A DNA stretch of 64,000 nt. Source: Thiosulfatihalobacter marinus (GTDB lineage: Bacteria > Pseudomonadota > Alphaproteobacteria > Rhodobacterales > Rhodobacteraceae). Shown piece by piece: positions 47,451-56,238 of the stretch. The stretch's first letter is position 1. Each line of letters starts with the position of its first letter. Under the pieces are notes generated by a model that saw only the letters and a list, made by a program, of their open reading frames with translations, made no database searches and was not told the DNA's origin. The translations under genes and the position numbers were made by a program. The stretch is taken from contig NZ_JAECRZ010000013.1 in the NCBI RefSeq assembly GCF_016019955.1, positions 37,742 to 101,741 of the forward strand, in the 5' to 3' direction.

Positions 47451-47935
47451 ACCGCGCGCCGATCTTCGAAACCATCGATGAACTGGCCGCTGCCCTGCCA
47501 CCGATGCAGGCGCTCATGGGACTGGATCTTGGCACCAAGACCATCGGCGTGGCCGTGTCCGACAGCTTTCAGTCGGTGGCGACACCACTGGAAACCGTCA
47601 AACGCAAGAAATTCGGCGTGGATGCCGCCCGCCTGATCGCGATTATCGACCAGCGCTCGATCGGCGGCGTCGTCCTTGGCCTGCCCCGCAACATGGACGG
47701 GTCCGAGGGCCCGCGCTGCCAGTCCACCCGCGCCTTCGCCCGCAACCTGGCGCCGCTGACCGCCATTCCCATCGGTTTCTGGGACGAGCGCCTGTCCACC
47801 GTCGCCGCCGAACGGGCGCTGCTGGAGGCGGATACGTCGCGAAAGCGTCGCGCCGAGGTGATCGACCATGTCGCCGCATCCTATATCCTCCAGGGTGTGC
47901 TGGATCGCCTCAGCCATATCAGGAACTCGCGATGA
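47447..47935 (+). CDS. ruvX: Holliday junction resolvase-like protein RuvX (YqgF)
   Basis: RuvX/YqgF (162 residues) is an RNase H-like nuclease implicated in 16S rRNA end maturation and recombination. It has MGLDLGTKTIGVAVSD near residue 24, IGGVVLGLPRNMDGSEGPR, and FWDERLSTVAAERALLEA. Its start overlaps ccmI, and its stop overlaps the DUF1289 gene (ATGA), so the three are one operon. Confidence 0.93.
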   Translation: MNRAPIFETIDELAAALPPMQALMGLDLGTKTIGVAVSDSFQSVATPLETVKRKKFGVDAARLIAIIDQRSIGGVVLGLPRNMDGSEGPRCQSTRAFARNLAPLTAIPIGFWDERLSTVAAERALLEADTSRKRRAEVIDHVAASYILQGVLDRLSHIRNSR

Positions 47936-48183
47936 GCAAGGATCGGACGAACAAGGACAGCGTCTGGAAACGCGACGAAATCGAAAGCCCCTGCGTGCAG
48001 GTCTGCGTCGTGCACCCGCGGGAACGCATCTGCACCGGCTGCCTGCGCTCGATAGACGAGATCACCCGCTGGTCGAAAATGGACGCCACCGAACGCCACG
48101 CGATCATGGCCGATCTGCCTTCCCGCGCCCCGCGCCTGAAAAAGCGGCGCGGCGGGCGCGCCGCCCGTCAGGCGCGCGGCTGA
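47932..48183 (+). CDS. DUF1289 small zinc-finger-like protein
   Basis: This 83-residue protein has the DUF1289 cysteine set CVQVC...CTGCLRSIDEITRW, which probably binds one metal, followed by a very basic tail (KKRRGGRAARQ). Function unknown. It follows ruvX with a four-base overlap. Its 3' end overlaps by 16 bases with the convergent small protein at 48168-48296. Confidence 0.9.
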   Translation: MSKDRTNKDSVWKRDEIESPCVQVCVVHPRERICTGCLRSIDEITRWSKMDATERHAIMADLPSRAPRLKKRRGGRAARQARG

Positions 48184-48296
48184 TCCGCCTCGCCGTAAAT
48201 TCTGCGCTCCAGCGACCTGACCTCTGTCATCACGGCGCTCACCCGGATCGCGAACAGACAGAACAGCAGTCCAAGAACAATCGCGAATTCCATCAT
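48168..48296 (-). CDS. Small membrane protein, 42 aa, coupled to the RTX gene
   Basis: On the minus strand ATG 48296 overlaps the stop codon of the RTX-type gene (ATGA), and the frame ends at 48168-48170. The 42-residue product MMEFAIVLGLLFCLFAIRVS has one membrane helix (residues 3-19) and a charged cytoplasmic-type tail (TEVRSLERRIYGEADQPRA). The four-base overlap is typical of genuine translational coupling. No family is recognised. Confidence rests on coupling and composition, not on homology. Confidence 0.55.
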   Translation of the reverse strand: MMEFAIVLGLLFCLFAIRVSAVMTEVRSLERRIYGEADQPRA

Positions 48297-49240
48297 GTCG
48301 CCGCCACCACGTCGTCGCTCTCCATCACTTCGATGTCGTCGGCCGAAAGGTCCGGATAGGCTCCCTCGACCCGCGCGATGATATCATTCGCAAACAGCAC
48401 CAGCGCAACGCCGGGGTTGTCCGGGTCTTCGGCCACCGAAACTTCGCCGTCGTCCCCGGTGGGCACCATCACCAGCAATTGGTCTTCATCGGGCGAATAG
48501 TCTGAAATCCAGGGGCTGGAGAATTCCGCCACCCACGGCCCGATCACGAACGTATCCTCGCCCGCGCCGCCCTCGGCCCAGTCCTCCGAACCCAGATACA
48601 GCATGTCATCGCCGTTCCCGCCCTTCAGCGTGTCCGGGTCGGACTGATCGGTCGGCCCGTACATGCCGTCATCGGTTCCGTCCTCGATCCCATAAAGCAC
48701 GTCATTGCCGTACCCGCCCTTGATCACGTCTTCTCCGGTGCCGCCATCGATCGTGTCGTCACCCTCCTGGCCCAACAGCGTGTCATCCCCCACACCCCCG
48801 CGCAGGCTGTCCTCGTTGGCGCCGCCCTCGATGTCGTCATCCCCGGTGCCGCCGCGCAACTCGTCGCCACCATCACCGCCGCGCAACACGTCGTCACCCG
48901 CCTGACCGTTGACGAAATCGTCGCCATTGCCGGCCCGCACCGTATCATCGCCGTCGCCGGCCAGGATCTCGTCATCGCCGGTGCCGCCCTCGATGCTGTC
49001 ATCGCCTGCACCACCATCCAGCGCGTCATCTCCCCCGCCACCGGACAGCGTGTCGGCGCCATCATCGCCACTGATCGTATCGGCGTTGCCCGTTCCCATC
49101 AGGTCATCGTCAGCCGAACCGCCAACAACCATTTCGCCCTGCGGATCACCCGAATTCCCGGACTCATCGTCGTCATCGAAAACTTCGAACAACCCCCAGG
49201 CCAACAGGGCCGGACCCAACAACATCAACGCGGTCAACAT
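48293..49240 (-). CDS. RTX-type calcium-binding repeat protein, membrane-anchored
   Basis: The 315-residue protein starts MLTALMLLGPALLAWGLFEV, a single hydrophobic segment, then DDDDESG. More than a dozen glycine/aspartate nonapeptide repeats of the GGxGxDxLxG type follow (about residues 50-210, for example GDDGADTLSGGGGDDALDGG), which bind calcium in a parallel beta roll. A C-terminal beta domain is present (about 225-315). It lacks the type I secretion genes and looks anchored rather than exported. ATG 49240 has GAGG upstream. Role unknown; surface or periplasmic calcium binding is an inference. Confidence 0.82.
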   Translation of the reverse strand: MLTALMLLGPALLAWGLFEVFDDDDESGNSGDPQGEMVVGGSADDDLMGTGNADTISGDDGADTLSGGGGDDALDGGAGDDSIEGGTGDDEILAGDGDDTVRAGNGDDFVNGQAGDDVLRGGDGGDELRGGTGDDDIEGGANEDSLRGGVGDDTLLGQEGDDTIDGGTGEDVIKGGYGNDVLYGIEDGTDDGMYGPTDQSDPDTLKGGNGDDMLYLGSEDWAEGGAGEDTFVIGPWVAEFSSPWISDYSPDEDQLLVMVPTGDDGEVSVAEDPDNPGVALVLFANDIIARVEGAYPDLSADDIEVMESDDVVAAT

Positions 49241-49389
49241 CACAAAATACCTCGAAAAATGGCAGCGGCCCAAAAGTTAACACATTTTTGCCCGATTCTC
49301 AGGGATTTGCGCTCAGCGTTTCCCCAGCAGGGACAGTGTTCCCGCCTGCGAACCACCCGTTTCCGGCGCCGGGACAATAGGATCGATAT

Positions 49390-50199
49390 TCAGGGCGCCG
49401 TCAGCCAGGCGCGCATGTCCCCGGCCCAATTCGGCCGGAAATACGCCACCATCCGCGTGGCCGACTCACCCGGCTGCCCGGGCCCCGGCGCGCCCCACGG
49501 AGCCACCCACGGGGCCACCCCATGCACCGCCAGGCGATGCAGCACATAGCCCGCGCCGGGTGCCGCCGTCACCGCCACCCGGCGGCAGGTGTCAAACACC
49601 CTGCGCCGCGCCGCCACATAGGCGTCGGTCACATCCACCCGGCCCCAATCCGCCTCCGCATGGGGCGCCAATGCTTCCAACAGCGCCGCCCGGATGATCT
49701 CGTGGCTGCCCTCCCACACCACCAGCGGCGCTTCGCCGGGGCTGTTTTGGGTCAATGGCAGGCCCAGGATCCACGCGTGGCGCTCGTCGATCCGCCGACG
49801 CCGATCCGCCCCGGCGGCCTTGATCCCGTCCACATGTGCCGCATCCCGTTTCAGCCGATAGCCAAATGCCGCGTCGCTTTCGCCCTCGCGCGGTTGCGGA
49901 TACCCGGGCCGCACCACCGAAAGCTGTCCACGATGCAGCGGTGCCCATGCCCCGAACAGGGCCTCGATGGCCCTTTTCGGGGCACCGCCAAGCGGCTCAC
50001 CGCCGACAAACGCCCCGTGCACGTCATTGGGCAGCGCATCCACGCCCACGAACCAGGTATCGCGGCACACCCACCACCGCGCCAGCGCCGGGTCGCGCAC
50101 CGCCTGGTCGCCCTCGGCCCGCGCGCGCCGCGCCCAATTGAGCACTTTCGCGTCAAACGGCACCGCCGCCCAGCTTTTCCGAAAGAAGTCCGCTACCAC
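49390..50199 (-). CDS. PhyH-like (Fe(II)/2-oxoglutarate dioxygenase fold) protein
   Basis: The 269-residue protein shows phytanoyl-CoA-dioxygenase-like features: HVDG near residue 122 (an HxD metal motif), APLVVWEGSHEII, which is the GSH-type strand, and a later HRLAVHGVAPW with an Arg following, in the position of the third His and the 2-oxoglutarate Arg. These suggest a hydroxylase fold, but I cannot confirm the Fe site. The substrate is unknown. Its start overlaps the TauE/SafE gene at 50193 by seven bases. Confidence 0.6.
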   Translation of the reverse strand: MVADFFRKSWAAVPFDAKVLNWARRARAEGDQAVRDPALARWWVCRDTWFVGVDALPNDVHGAFVGGEPLGGAPKRAIEALFGAWAPLHRGQLSVVRPGYPQPREGESDAAFGYRLKRDAAHVDGIKAAGADRRRRIDERHAWILGLPLTQNSPGEAPLVVWEGSHEIIRAALLEALAPHAEADWGRVDVTDAYVAARRRVFDTCRRVAVTAAPGAGYVLHRLAVHGVAPWVAPWGAPGPGQPGESATRMVAYFRPNWAGDMRAWLTAP

Positions 50200-51020
50200 C
50201 CCAGCGCCTTGCGCAGCATGTTCAGCGCCACCAGCGTCAGAAACACCGCAAACACCCGCTTCAGCGGTTTGGGGTCCATCGCATGGGCGATCTTCACCCC
50301 CAGCGGCGCGGTCAGCAGCGTCATCGCGATCACGATGCCAAAGGCCACCAGATTGACCGCGCCCACCGTAAAGGGCGGGCGATAGGCCGGATCGATCTCA
50401 AGAAACAGGAACCCGATCACCGACGGCACCGCGATCAGCACACCAAACCCCGCCGCCGTCGCCACCGCCCGGTGAATGGGGGTGTTGTAAAGGCTCATGA
50501 CCGGCACGCCAAAACTGCCCCCGCCAATCCCCATCAATACCGACATGAACCCCATGACCGTGCTCAGCACCCGCCGCACGATCCCCCCGGGCATGGCCTG
50601 GCCCAGCCGCCAGTCCGCCCGGCCCAGTCCCAGATAGGCCCCGATCACCAGCCCCAGCACCCCGAACACGAACTGCAACGTGACCGATCGCAGATTGGCC
50701 GCCACCAACACGCCAAGAATGGCGCCCACCGCAATTCCCGGTGCCCAGCCGCGCAGGATCTCCCAATCCACCGCGCCCTTCCGGTTGTGGCTCAGAACCG
50801 AACGCACCGAGGTCACGATGATCGTCGCCAGCGAGGTCGCCAGACAGATCTGCATCAGCTGCGGCCCGCCATAGCCCAGCGCCCGGAACGTGTAGAAAAA
50901 CGCCGGCACCAGAACAATGCCGCCGCCCACCCCCAAAAGCCCCGCAAGCACGCCCGCAAAGGCGCCAATTCCCAACAGCAGAAACAGCATCTGGATCAAA
51001 AGAGTGGTCTCGGCCGGCAT
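50193..51020 (-). CDS. TauE/SafE-family membrane permease, copy 2
   Basis: This 275-residue protein has about eight membrane segments and the paired family motifs GVLAGLLGVGGGIVLVPAFF and MGIGGGSFGVPVMSLY. It belongs to the TauE/SafE anion permeases, and is clearly different from the copy at 16707. ATG 51020 has GAGG nearby. The overlap with the PhyH-like gene suggests the permease supplies or removes a compound handled by that enzyme; this is inference. Confidence 0.9.
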   Translation of the reverse strand: MPAETTLLIQMLFLLLGIGAFAGVLAGLLGVGGGIVLVPAFFYTFRALGYGGPQLMQICLATSLATIIVTSVRSVLSHNRKGAVDWEILRGWAPGIAVGAILGVLVAANLRSVTLQFVFGVLGLVIGAYLGLGRADWRLGQAMPGGIVRRVLSTVMGFMSVLMGIGGGSFGVPVMSLYNTPIHRAVATAAGFGVLIAVPSVIGFLFLEIDPAYRPPFTVGAVNLVAFGIVIAMTLLTAPLGVKIAHAMDPKPLKRVFAVFLTLVALNMLRKALGW

Positions 51021-51169
51021 TGGGATGGTCCTCGTATCGCGCGCCGCGATCTAACCCCCAATCTCAGGGCTGCGCAATCCCCGTGCCCCGCCCGGCGCCA
51101 CCGCCACCGCGCGAAAAAATGCAACGCGCGCCCTGTTCATCCCGGTCCGTCAGCCGCCCAAACCGATGC

Positions 51170-51191
51170 AATACCGACGTAATACCGACGT
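51170..51191. repeat. Perfect 11-base tandem repeat AATACCGACGT x2
   Basis: Two exact copies, head to tail, in the 222-base spacer between the TauE/SafE permease start and the dusA stop. They could be a regulator binding site for the permease unit (about 150 bases upstream of its start) or chance. Confidence 0.35.
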
Positions 51192-51200
51192 GCCGCCGAT

Positions 51201-51223
51201 GCGCAAAACCCTGCAAAACAGGG
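51201..51223 (-). terminator. Weak rho-independent terminator of dusA
   Basis: On the minus strand CCCTG-TTTTG-CAGGG (five-base stem) is followed by TTTTGCGC, 20 bases after the dusA stop. Confidence 0.4.
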
Positions 51224-51242
51224 CCGTTAACCTTCGAATCGC

Positions 51243-52265
51243 TCAGGCGGCCTTTGGCTGCACGAATTCCAGCGCCGCGCGCACCACGTCCGGCCCCGCG
51301 CCGGGCCGCGTGGCATTCTCCGACAGGTGCCGCCGCCAGGCGCGCGCACCAGGCTGCCCGGCAAACAGCCCCAGCATATGCCGCGTCACCTGGCCAAGCT
51401 TGCCGCCCGCCACCAGATGCCGCTCGATATAGGGCAGCATGTCGCGCACCACCGCCACCGGGTCGGTTTCGCGATCCACCCCGAAAACACGCCGATCCGC
51501 CTGCAAGAGAACGTCCGCCGGCGTGTGATATGCCGCGCGCCCGATCATTACTCCGTCCAGCCCCTGCGCCAGATGCACCATGGCTTCATCCAGCGACATG
51601 ATCCCGCCATTGACCGAAATATGCATGTCCGCGAATTCGGCCTTCATCGCGTGCACCAGCGGATAGTCAAGGGGCGGAATATCCCTGTTTTCCTTGGGGC
51701 TCAGCCCCCGAAGCCAGGCTTTGCGGGCATGGATCGTGACCCGGCGAACCCCCGCCGCGCGCACCGCTTCCAGAAAGGCCGGCAACAGGTCGCGCGGCTC
51801 CTGGTCATCCACCCCGATGCGGCATTTCACCGTCACCTCCACCGGGCATTCGGCCGCCATCTCCGCCACGCAATCCGCCACCAGTCCGGGCGATTTCATC
51901 AGCACCGCGCCGAACGTCCCCGACTGCACCCGGTCCGACGGACAGCCCACATTCAGGTTGATCTCGTCATAGCCCGCCTCCGCCCCCATCCGGGCCGCCG
52001 CCGCCAGTTCCTTGGGATCGCTCCCCCCCAGCTGCAAGGCAACCGGATGCTCCTCGGGGTTATACGCCAGCAAATGCACCGCCCCACCCCGCACCAACGC
52101 CGGAGCCGTCACCATCTCGGTGTACAGCAATGCCTGCTTCGACATCAGCCTGTGCAAGTATCGGCAATGCCGGTCCGTCCAGTCCATCATCGGGGCAACA
52201 GACAGGCGGGACGCGTGTCGAATTTCGCAAAACCCTGTTTTTAATTGGTTTTCTGAATTCGACAT
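51243..52265 (-). CDS. dusA: tRNA-dihydrouridine(20/20a) synthase DusA
   Basis: DusA (340 residues) reduces uridines 20 and 20a in tRNA D-loops with FMN and NADPH. The TIM-barrel start VAPMMDWTDRHCRYLHR and LNVGCPSDRVQSGTFGA (catalytic Cys) are present, as is ITIHARKAW-type VTIHARKAWLRGLSP. The start MSNSENQLKTG at ATG 52265 is used; an ATG 20 codons earlier is possible. The 5' end of dusA is a documented integration site for prophages and genomic islands, and the accessory block begins directly beyond it. Confidence 0.95.
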   Translation of the reverse strand: MSNSENQLKTGFCEIRHASRLSVAPMMDWTDRHCRYLHRLMSKQALLYTEMVTAPALVRGGAVHLLAYNPEEHPVALQLGGSDPKELAAAARMGAEAGYDEINLNVGCPSDRVQSGTFGAVLMKSPGLVADCVAEMAAECPVEVTVKCRIGVDDQEPRDLLPAFLEAVRAAGVRRVTIHARKAWLRGLSPKENRDIPPLDYPLVHAMKAEFADMHISVNGGIMSLDEAMVHLAQGLDGVMIGRAAYHTPADVLLQADRRVFGVDRETDPVAVVRDMLPYIERHLVAGGKLGQVTRHMLGLFAGQPGARAWRRHLSENATRPGAGPDVVRAALEFVQPKAA

Positions 52266-52560
52266 GTCTCTTGCCTTCGCTCGCTGCGGGTCCGCTGATC
52301 TGTCCTGCGCCACGGTATGGATCATCAAAGCCGCCGTGTAGCACTTTTTCCGCACCGGTTTCCAGCGTCTCCATGCGCTTGTGTCAACGCCTGGCGCGGA
52401 TCAGGTAATGCCCACCCGTCTCCCTGATTCCCGGGGGAAAGGGTCGCGGAAACCCGGGCGGAAGGTAACATTGCGACCCGCTCCGCATGTCGCTAGCCTT
52501 GGTGCAGGCGGAAATCGGGTACAAACCAGCCGCTGCCACTTTCAGGCAGGAGAAAGCACA

Positions 52561-53739
52561 TTGGCGTCAGGTCACGACAGCAAATCCGGGTTCCCCGGTC
52601 TGGCACCGGCCAGGGCCGCCCGGAACTTGTCGGCAATGAGCACACCGCTCGCCTCGATCTTTGGCAGCGGGTTTCTTGTGGTGGTTCCGGTGCTGGCCAG
52701 CGCGGTTGGTTCCTGGGCACCGTTGGCGATGATTGCCGTGGCCCTGGTGGCGTTCGGGGTCGGCGCCATCGTACGCCACAACATTGTCTGTGCCGAACCG
52801 GTGCTCGAGACCGGCGAAAAGCGGCTTACTGTGATTTTCGAGCGGGTATCGGATGTCGCGCTTGTCGGTGCCTATGTCATCTCCATTTGCCTCTATGTGC
52901 ATATCCTGTCGGCCTTCGTGCTGACCGGGCTGGGGCTGGATACCGAGTTCAACAAGAGCTTGATGACAAGCGCCGTGATCGGCGCGATTACAGTGATCGG
53001 TCTTTTCGGCGGGCTTGATCCCCTGGAGCGGCTCGAAAGCTGGGCGCTGTACCTGACGCTGGCGATTCTGGGTATACTTTTGGCCGGGTTTGCCTGGTTC
53101 GATATGGATCAGGCGTTCCGGTCGGGCGGGTTTGCCACGATCGCGTGGCCCGGCCGCAGCCCGTGGCAGGTGGCAACCATTGTCGCCGGCACGCTGATTA
53201 TCGTGCAGGGTTTCGAAACCACGCGCTATCTTGGCGGACAATTCGATGCCCAAACCCGGATCCGCGCCGCACGCTGGTCACAGTATTTCTCGCTGTCGGT
53301 CTATGTGGTTTTCGTGACCCTGGCGATGCCGGTGGTCCCGGTCCTGAACGGTGAATATGATGACAACAGCCTGATCGCGCTGGCCGGCGCGGTGGCGCTT
53401 TGGTTGCCCGTGCCGCTGATCGCCGCGGCAGCGTTGTCACAATTTTCCGCCGCTGTGGCAGATACCCTCGCCGCCGCCGCCAATCTGCGCGAAGCCTCTT
53501 CAGGACGGATCGCGCCGCGCTGGGGGTATCTGGCGGTGGGGCTGGCCGCCATGGCGCTGGCCTGGACCGGCTCCACCTTCACCATCATTGCACTCGCGTC
53601 GCGGGCCTTCGCCTTTTATTACCTGATGCAATGTGTCGTGGCCTGGTCTGTCTGCCGCAACAACCGCGAACGGATGAAATTCGTCGCCATCGGTACTGTC
53701 CTTGCCTTCGTGCTGATCTTCGCGGTCCCTGCCGGGTGA
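52561..53739 (+). CDS. APC-superfamily-like membrane permease, 392 aa
   Basis: This protein has about 11 membrane segments. The opening SGFPGLAPARAARNLSAMST before TM1 and the QGFETTRYLGG motif in TM6 resemble APC-superfamily amino-acid/organic-anion carriers, though no subgroup is recognised. The most plausible start is TTG 52561, eight bases after AGGAG; the next ATG (52636) would remove the conserved pre-TM1 segment. The TTG start is unusual. A DUF6629 gene follows 93 bases downstream. Confidence 0.65.
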   Translation: MASGHDSKSGFPGLAPARAARNLSAMSTPLASIFGSGFLVVVPVLASAVGSWAPLAMIAVALVAFGVGAIVRHNIVCAEPVLETGEKRLTVIFERVSDVALVGAYVISICLYVHILSAFVLTGLGLDTEFNKSLMTSAVIGAITVIGLFGGLDPLERLESWALYLTLAILGILLAGFAWFDMDQAFRSGGFATIAWPGRSPWQVATIVAGTLIIVQGFETTRYLGGQFDAQTRIRAARWSQYFSLSVYVVFVTLAMPVVPVLNGEYDDNSLIALAGAVALWLPVPLIAAAALSQFSAAVADTLAAAANLREASSGRIAPRWGYLAVGLAAMALAWTGSTFTIIALASRAFAFYYLMQCVVAWSVCRNNRERMKFVAIGTVLAFVLIFAVPAG

Positions 53740-53832
53740 CGCGACATCAGTTCGGAAACGGTGATGACACATCGCCAACCTGCTGATAGCAAAGGCAGTA
53801 CCAGCAACGAACACGACCCGGAGACCCGTCTC

Positions 53833-54519
53833 ATGTGCCTGTCCCAGACCGTCAGTTTCGCCGCGAGCGCGGTACTTCTAGCAGGCGGCGGCTATGCCGT
53901 TTCCAGGGCCTGGGCGATCAATCGCCGCTACCTTCCGGTGGCAATGATGCCGGTCTTCGCCGGAATTCAACAATTCGCCGAGGGCAATGTCTGGTGGGGG
54001 GTGAACACCGGCGATCCGGGGACCACATTGGCAGGGGCGCTGGTGTTCATCTTTTTCACCTGGTTCATGTGGCCATTCTGGATTCCGCTGGCAAGCTACG
54101 TGCTTGAACCGCCCCACAGCCGCCGCAAACCATGGATGCTGGCAATGGCGGCGGGCGGGTTGGCCTTTGGTCTGGCGCTGTATGTGCCGCATCTGATCAA
54201 TCCCGACTGGATCGACGTTTCCGTAAACCGGGATTCGCTGGCCTATGAGGGCACGATGATCCTGGACTACCTGATGCCACGCGAGCTGACCTACGTGATC
54301 TACCTGTTCCTGATCATCGCACCGCCCGCAATCTCGACCTACTTGCACATGCGCTGGTTCGCCCTGACCATTGTCGCGGTGGTGATCGTGGACATACTGT
54401 TCCTGCGCTACGCATATATCTCTTTCTTCTGCATTCTTGCCGGGCTTGGCACATTGCACCTGATCTACATAATCGCGCGCAACAAATGCGCGCGCGAATG
54501 CCCGGTCCTGTTTGCCTGA
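53833..54519 (+). CDS. DUF6629 family membrane protein
   Basis: This 228-residue protein has about seven membrane helices and begins MCLSQTVSFAASAVLL, matching the DUF6629 start (MCFSxxASF), with the family hallmark FAGIQQFAEGNVWW. The function of DUF6629 is unknown. ATG 53833 has GGAG nine bases upstream. It follows the APC-like gene on the same strand. Confidence 0.8.
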   Translation: MCLSQTVSFAASAVLLAGGGYAVSRAWAINRRYLPVAMMPVFAGIQQFAEGNVWWGVNTGDPGTTLAGALVFIFFTWFMWPFWIPLASYVLEPPHSRRKPWMLAMAAGGLAFGLALYVPHLINPDWIDVSVNRDSLAYEGTMILDYLMPRELTYVIYLFLIIAPPAISTYLHMRWFALTIVAVVIVDILFLRYAYISFFCILAGLGTLHLIYIIARNKCARECPVLFA

Positions 54520-54858
54520 CACGCCCCTCCGCGCGGCCCGGTCACGTGATAGGGCGTTGACGCGCTCAGGGGTGCCTGGCGGGCCTGGACCATCGCTCAC
54601 CCCGTCGGCACCCCCGAGGCTCCGGGCGCCTGTCGCGTCTTCCCGGCGATATTGCTGACCGGTGAAACGGTCGCGCGCCGCGCGCTTTTTCGCGCTCGCA
54701 TTCCCTGCCTGAGACATTGGTGAGACACCATCCCGCCCGCCGCCGCAAAGGGGCCGCGGCGGCAAAAACTTGCCGGCCGGTGTAATGCGTCCGGTTTCGC
54801 GGCGTCCACTCCCCAAACGTTCGGGCATATCCGCCCCAGGTTTGAAGAGGAGATGAAA
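54520..54858. other. Non-coding spacer, 339 bases
   Basis: I see no gene here. It contains a perfect hairpin GCCGCCGC/GCGGCGGC (54739-54746 and 54756-54763) without a T-run, and a short direct repeat TGAGACA separated by TTGG (54711-54728). Base composition is GC-rich like the neighbours. The promoter for the small protein and the flavoprotein/CFA pair probably lies near its right end. Confidence 0.5.
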
Positions 54859-55002
54859 ATGGCGATCTTGCTGACCGGAGCCGTTATTGGATTGGCAATC
54901 CTGGCCCATGGCGCAACCCTTTCGACTCGCCGCATGGCCGAGGTCCGTGTCCACCGCCCCCAAGGAACTCCAAAATCATTCACCCCAAGGCCACCTCTCT
55001 AA
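54859..55002 (+). CDS. Small membrane-type protein, 47 aa
   Basis: ATG 54859 lies six bases after a strong GGAG in GAGGAG. The 47-codon frame ends with TAA at 55000-55002. Residues 3-20 (ILLTGAVIGLAILAHGAT) form one hydrophobic segment; the rest is basic and Pro-rich. The ribosome site is better than that of the following flavoprotein gene. No homology is known, so it could also be a leader peptide for the flavoprotein/CFA pair, whose start lies 69 bases downstream. Confidence 0.45.
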   Translation: MAILLTGAVIGLAILAHGATLSTRRMAEVRVHRPQGTPKSFTPRPPL

Positions 55003-55071
55003 GCGCCCTGATCTCCGACCCAGGCAACCGCCCAAGACCTGCGCTTTGCCTTTCCCGAAAGGAACCACGCT

Positions 55072-56238
55072 TTGACCCAAGACGCGAAGATCACGATTGT
55101 CGGCGCCGGGCCTGCGGGCCTCGCCTGCGCGATCGTGCTCGCGCGCGGTGGCGCCAGTGTGGTGGTCCGTGAGTGGAAAGAGGTTGTGGGCCACCGGTTT
55201 CACGACGATTTCCAGGGGCTGGAAAACTGGACGCGCGGCACCGACGTTCTGGACGAACTGGCCGTTGCCGGCATCACCGCCGATTTCGAACATCACGCGT
55301 TTGACCGGGGCATTGTTTTCGACCCCACCGGCCACCACCACCGGGTGCGCGGGCGGCGGCCCCTGTTCTATCTCGTCCGCCGCGGACCGGGCGCGGGCAC
55401 GCTGGATCGCGCGCTTCTGGCACAGGCCCGTGCCGCCGGCGTCGAAATCCGATTTGGCGACCGGGTACAGGATTTTGACGGGGCCGGCGTTCTGGCCACG
55501 GGGCCGCGAGAGGCCGATGTAATCGCGGCGGGACATGTCTTTGAGACCGATATGGCCGATGGGGCCTGGCTGGCGCTTGGACAGGATCTCGCGCCGGGCG
55601 GTTACGCCTATCTGCTGGTCAGGAACGGGCGCGGCACGGTCGCAAGCTGCATGTTCACCAAGTTTCGCGACCAGGCCAAACATGTCGCCGCAACGGAAGA
55701 ATTCTTTCGCGCCCACGCCGCCCTGAGGATGCACAACCCGCGCGCCTTCGGCGGCTACGGCAACATACGCCTGCCCAGAACGGCCCTGCAAGGCGGTCAT
55801 CCGGTGATTGGCGAACATGCCGGGTTTCAGGACGCGCTCGCGGGCTTCGGGATGCGCCATGCCATCCGATCGGGTGTTCTGGCGGCACAAAGCCTGCTTT
55901 CGGGCGCCGATTACACGACCCTTTGGCAGGCGGAACTGGGGCCGGCGCTCAGGGCGGGAATCGTCAACCGCTGGGTCTTTAACCTCGCGGGCGAAACGGG
56001 AATGGGGTTTGCCACGGACAGGCTGGAAAGGCGCGACGCGGGTGACCTTCTGCATCGGGTCTACCGGCTGTCATGGCTCAAACGGTTGGCTCTGCCCGTC
56101 GCGCTCAGACGCTACCGAACACCGCTCGCCGATCCAAGTTGCAACCATGAGAGCTGCGATTGTGTCTGGTGCCGACACGGCGACCACAGCCAGCCAGCCA
56201 TGTCGCAGTCAAACAGGAAACGGGGGGAACTGGCATGA
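55072..56238 (+). CDS. FAD-dependent oxidoreductase (geranylgeranyl-reductase-like) with Cys-rich tail
   Basis: The 388-residue protein opens with ITIVGAGPAGLACAIVLARG, a Rossmann FAD motif (Gly 11, 13 and 16), and has the second FAD motif region near GEHAGFQDALAGFGMRHAIRSG, as in geranylgeranyl-reductase-type flavoproteins that reduce C=C bonds. The last 35 residues contain a cysteine/histidine cluster, CNHESCDCVWCRHGDH (Cys 357, 362, 364 and 367), suggesting a metal or redox centre. It starts at TTG 55072, eight bases after AAAGGA. The stop overlaps the CFA-synthase homologue by four bases, so both enzymes probably act on the same lipid. Confidence 0.75.
   Translation: MTQDAKITIVGAGPAGLACAIVLARGGASVVVREWKEVVGHRFHDDFQGLENWTRGTDVLDELAVAGITADFEHHAFDRGIVFDPTGHHHRVRGRRPLFYLVRRGPGAGTLDRALLAQARAAGVEIRFGDRVQDFDGAGVLATGPREADVIAAGHVFETDMADGAWLALGQDLAPGGYAYLLVRNGRGTVASCMFTKFRDQAKHVAATEEFFRAHAALRMHNPRAFGGYGNIRLPRTALQGGHPVIGEHAGFQDALAGFGMRHAIRSGVLAAQSLLSGADYTTLWQAELGPALRAGIVNRWVFNLAGETGMGFATDRLERRDAGDLLHRVYRLSWLKRLALPVALRRYRTPLADPSCNHESCDCVWCRHGDHSQPAMSQSNRKRGELA

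Noticed and set aside
48293..49240. CRISPR-like or satellite repeats
   Set aside because: The regular short repeats are codons for Gly/Asp nonapeptides of an RTX protein, with no conserved spacer or fixed repeat unit.
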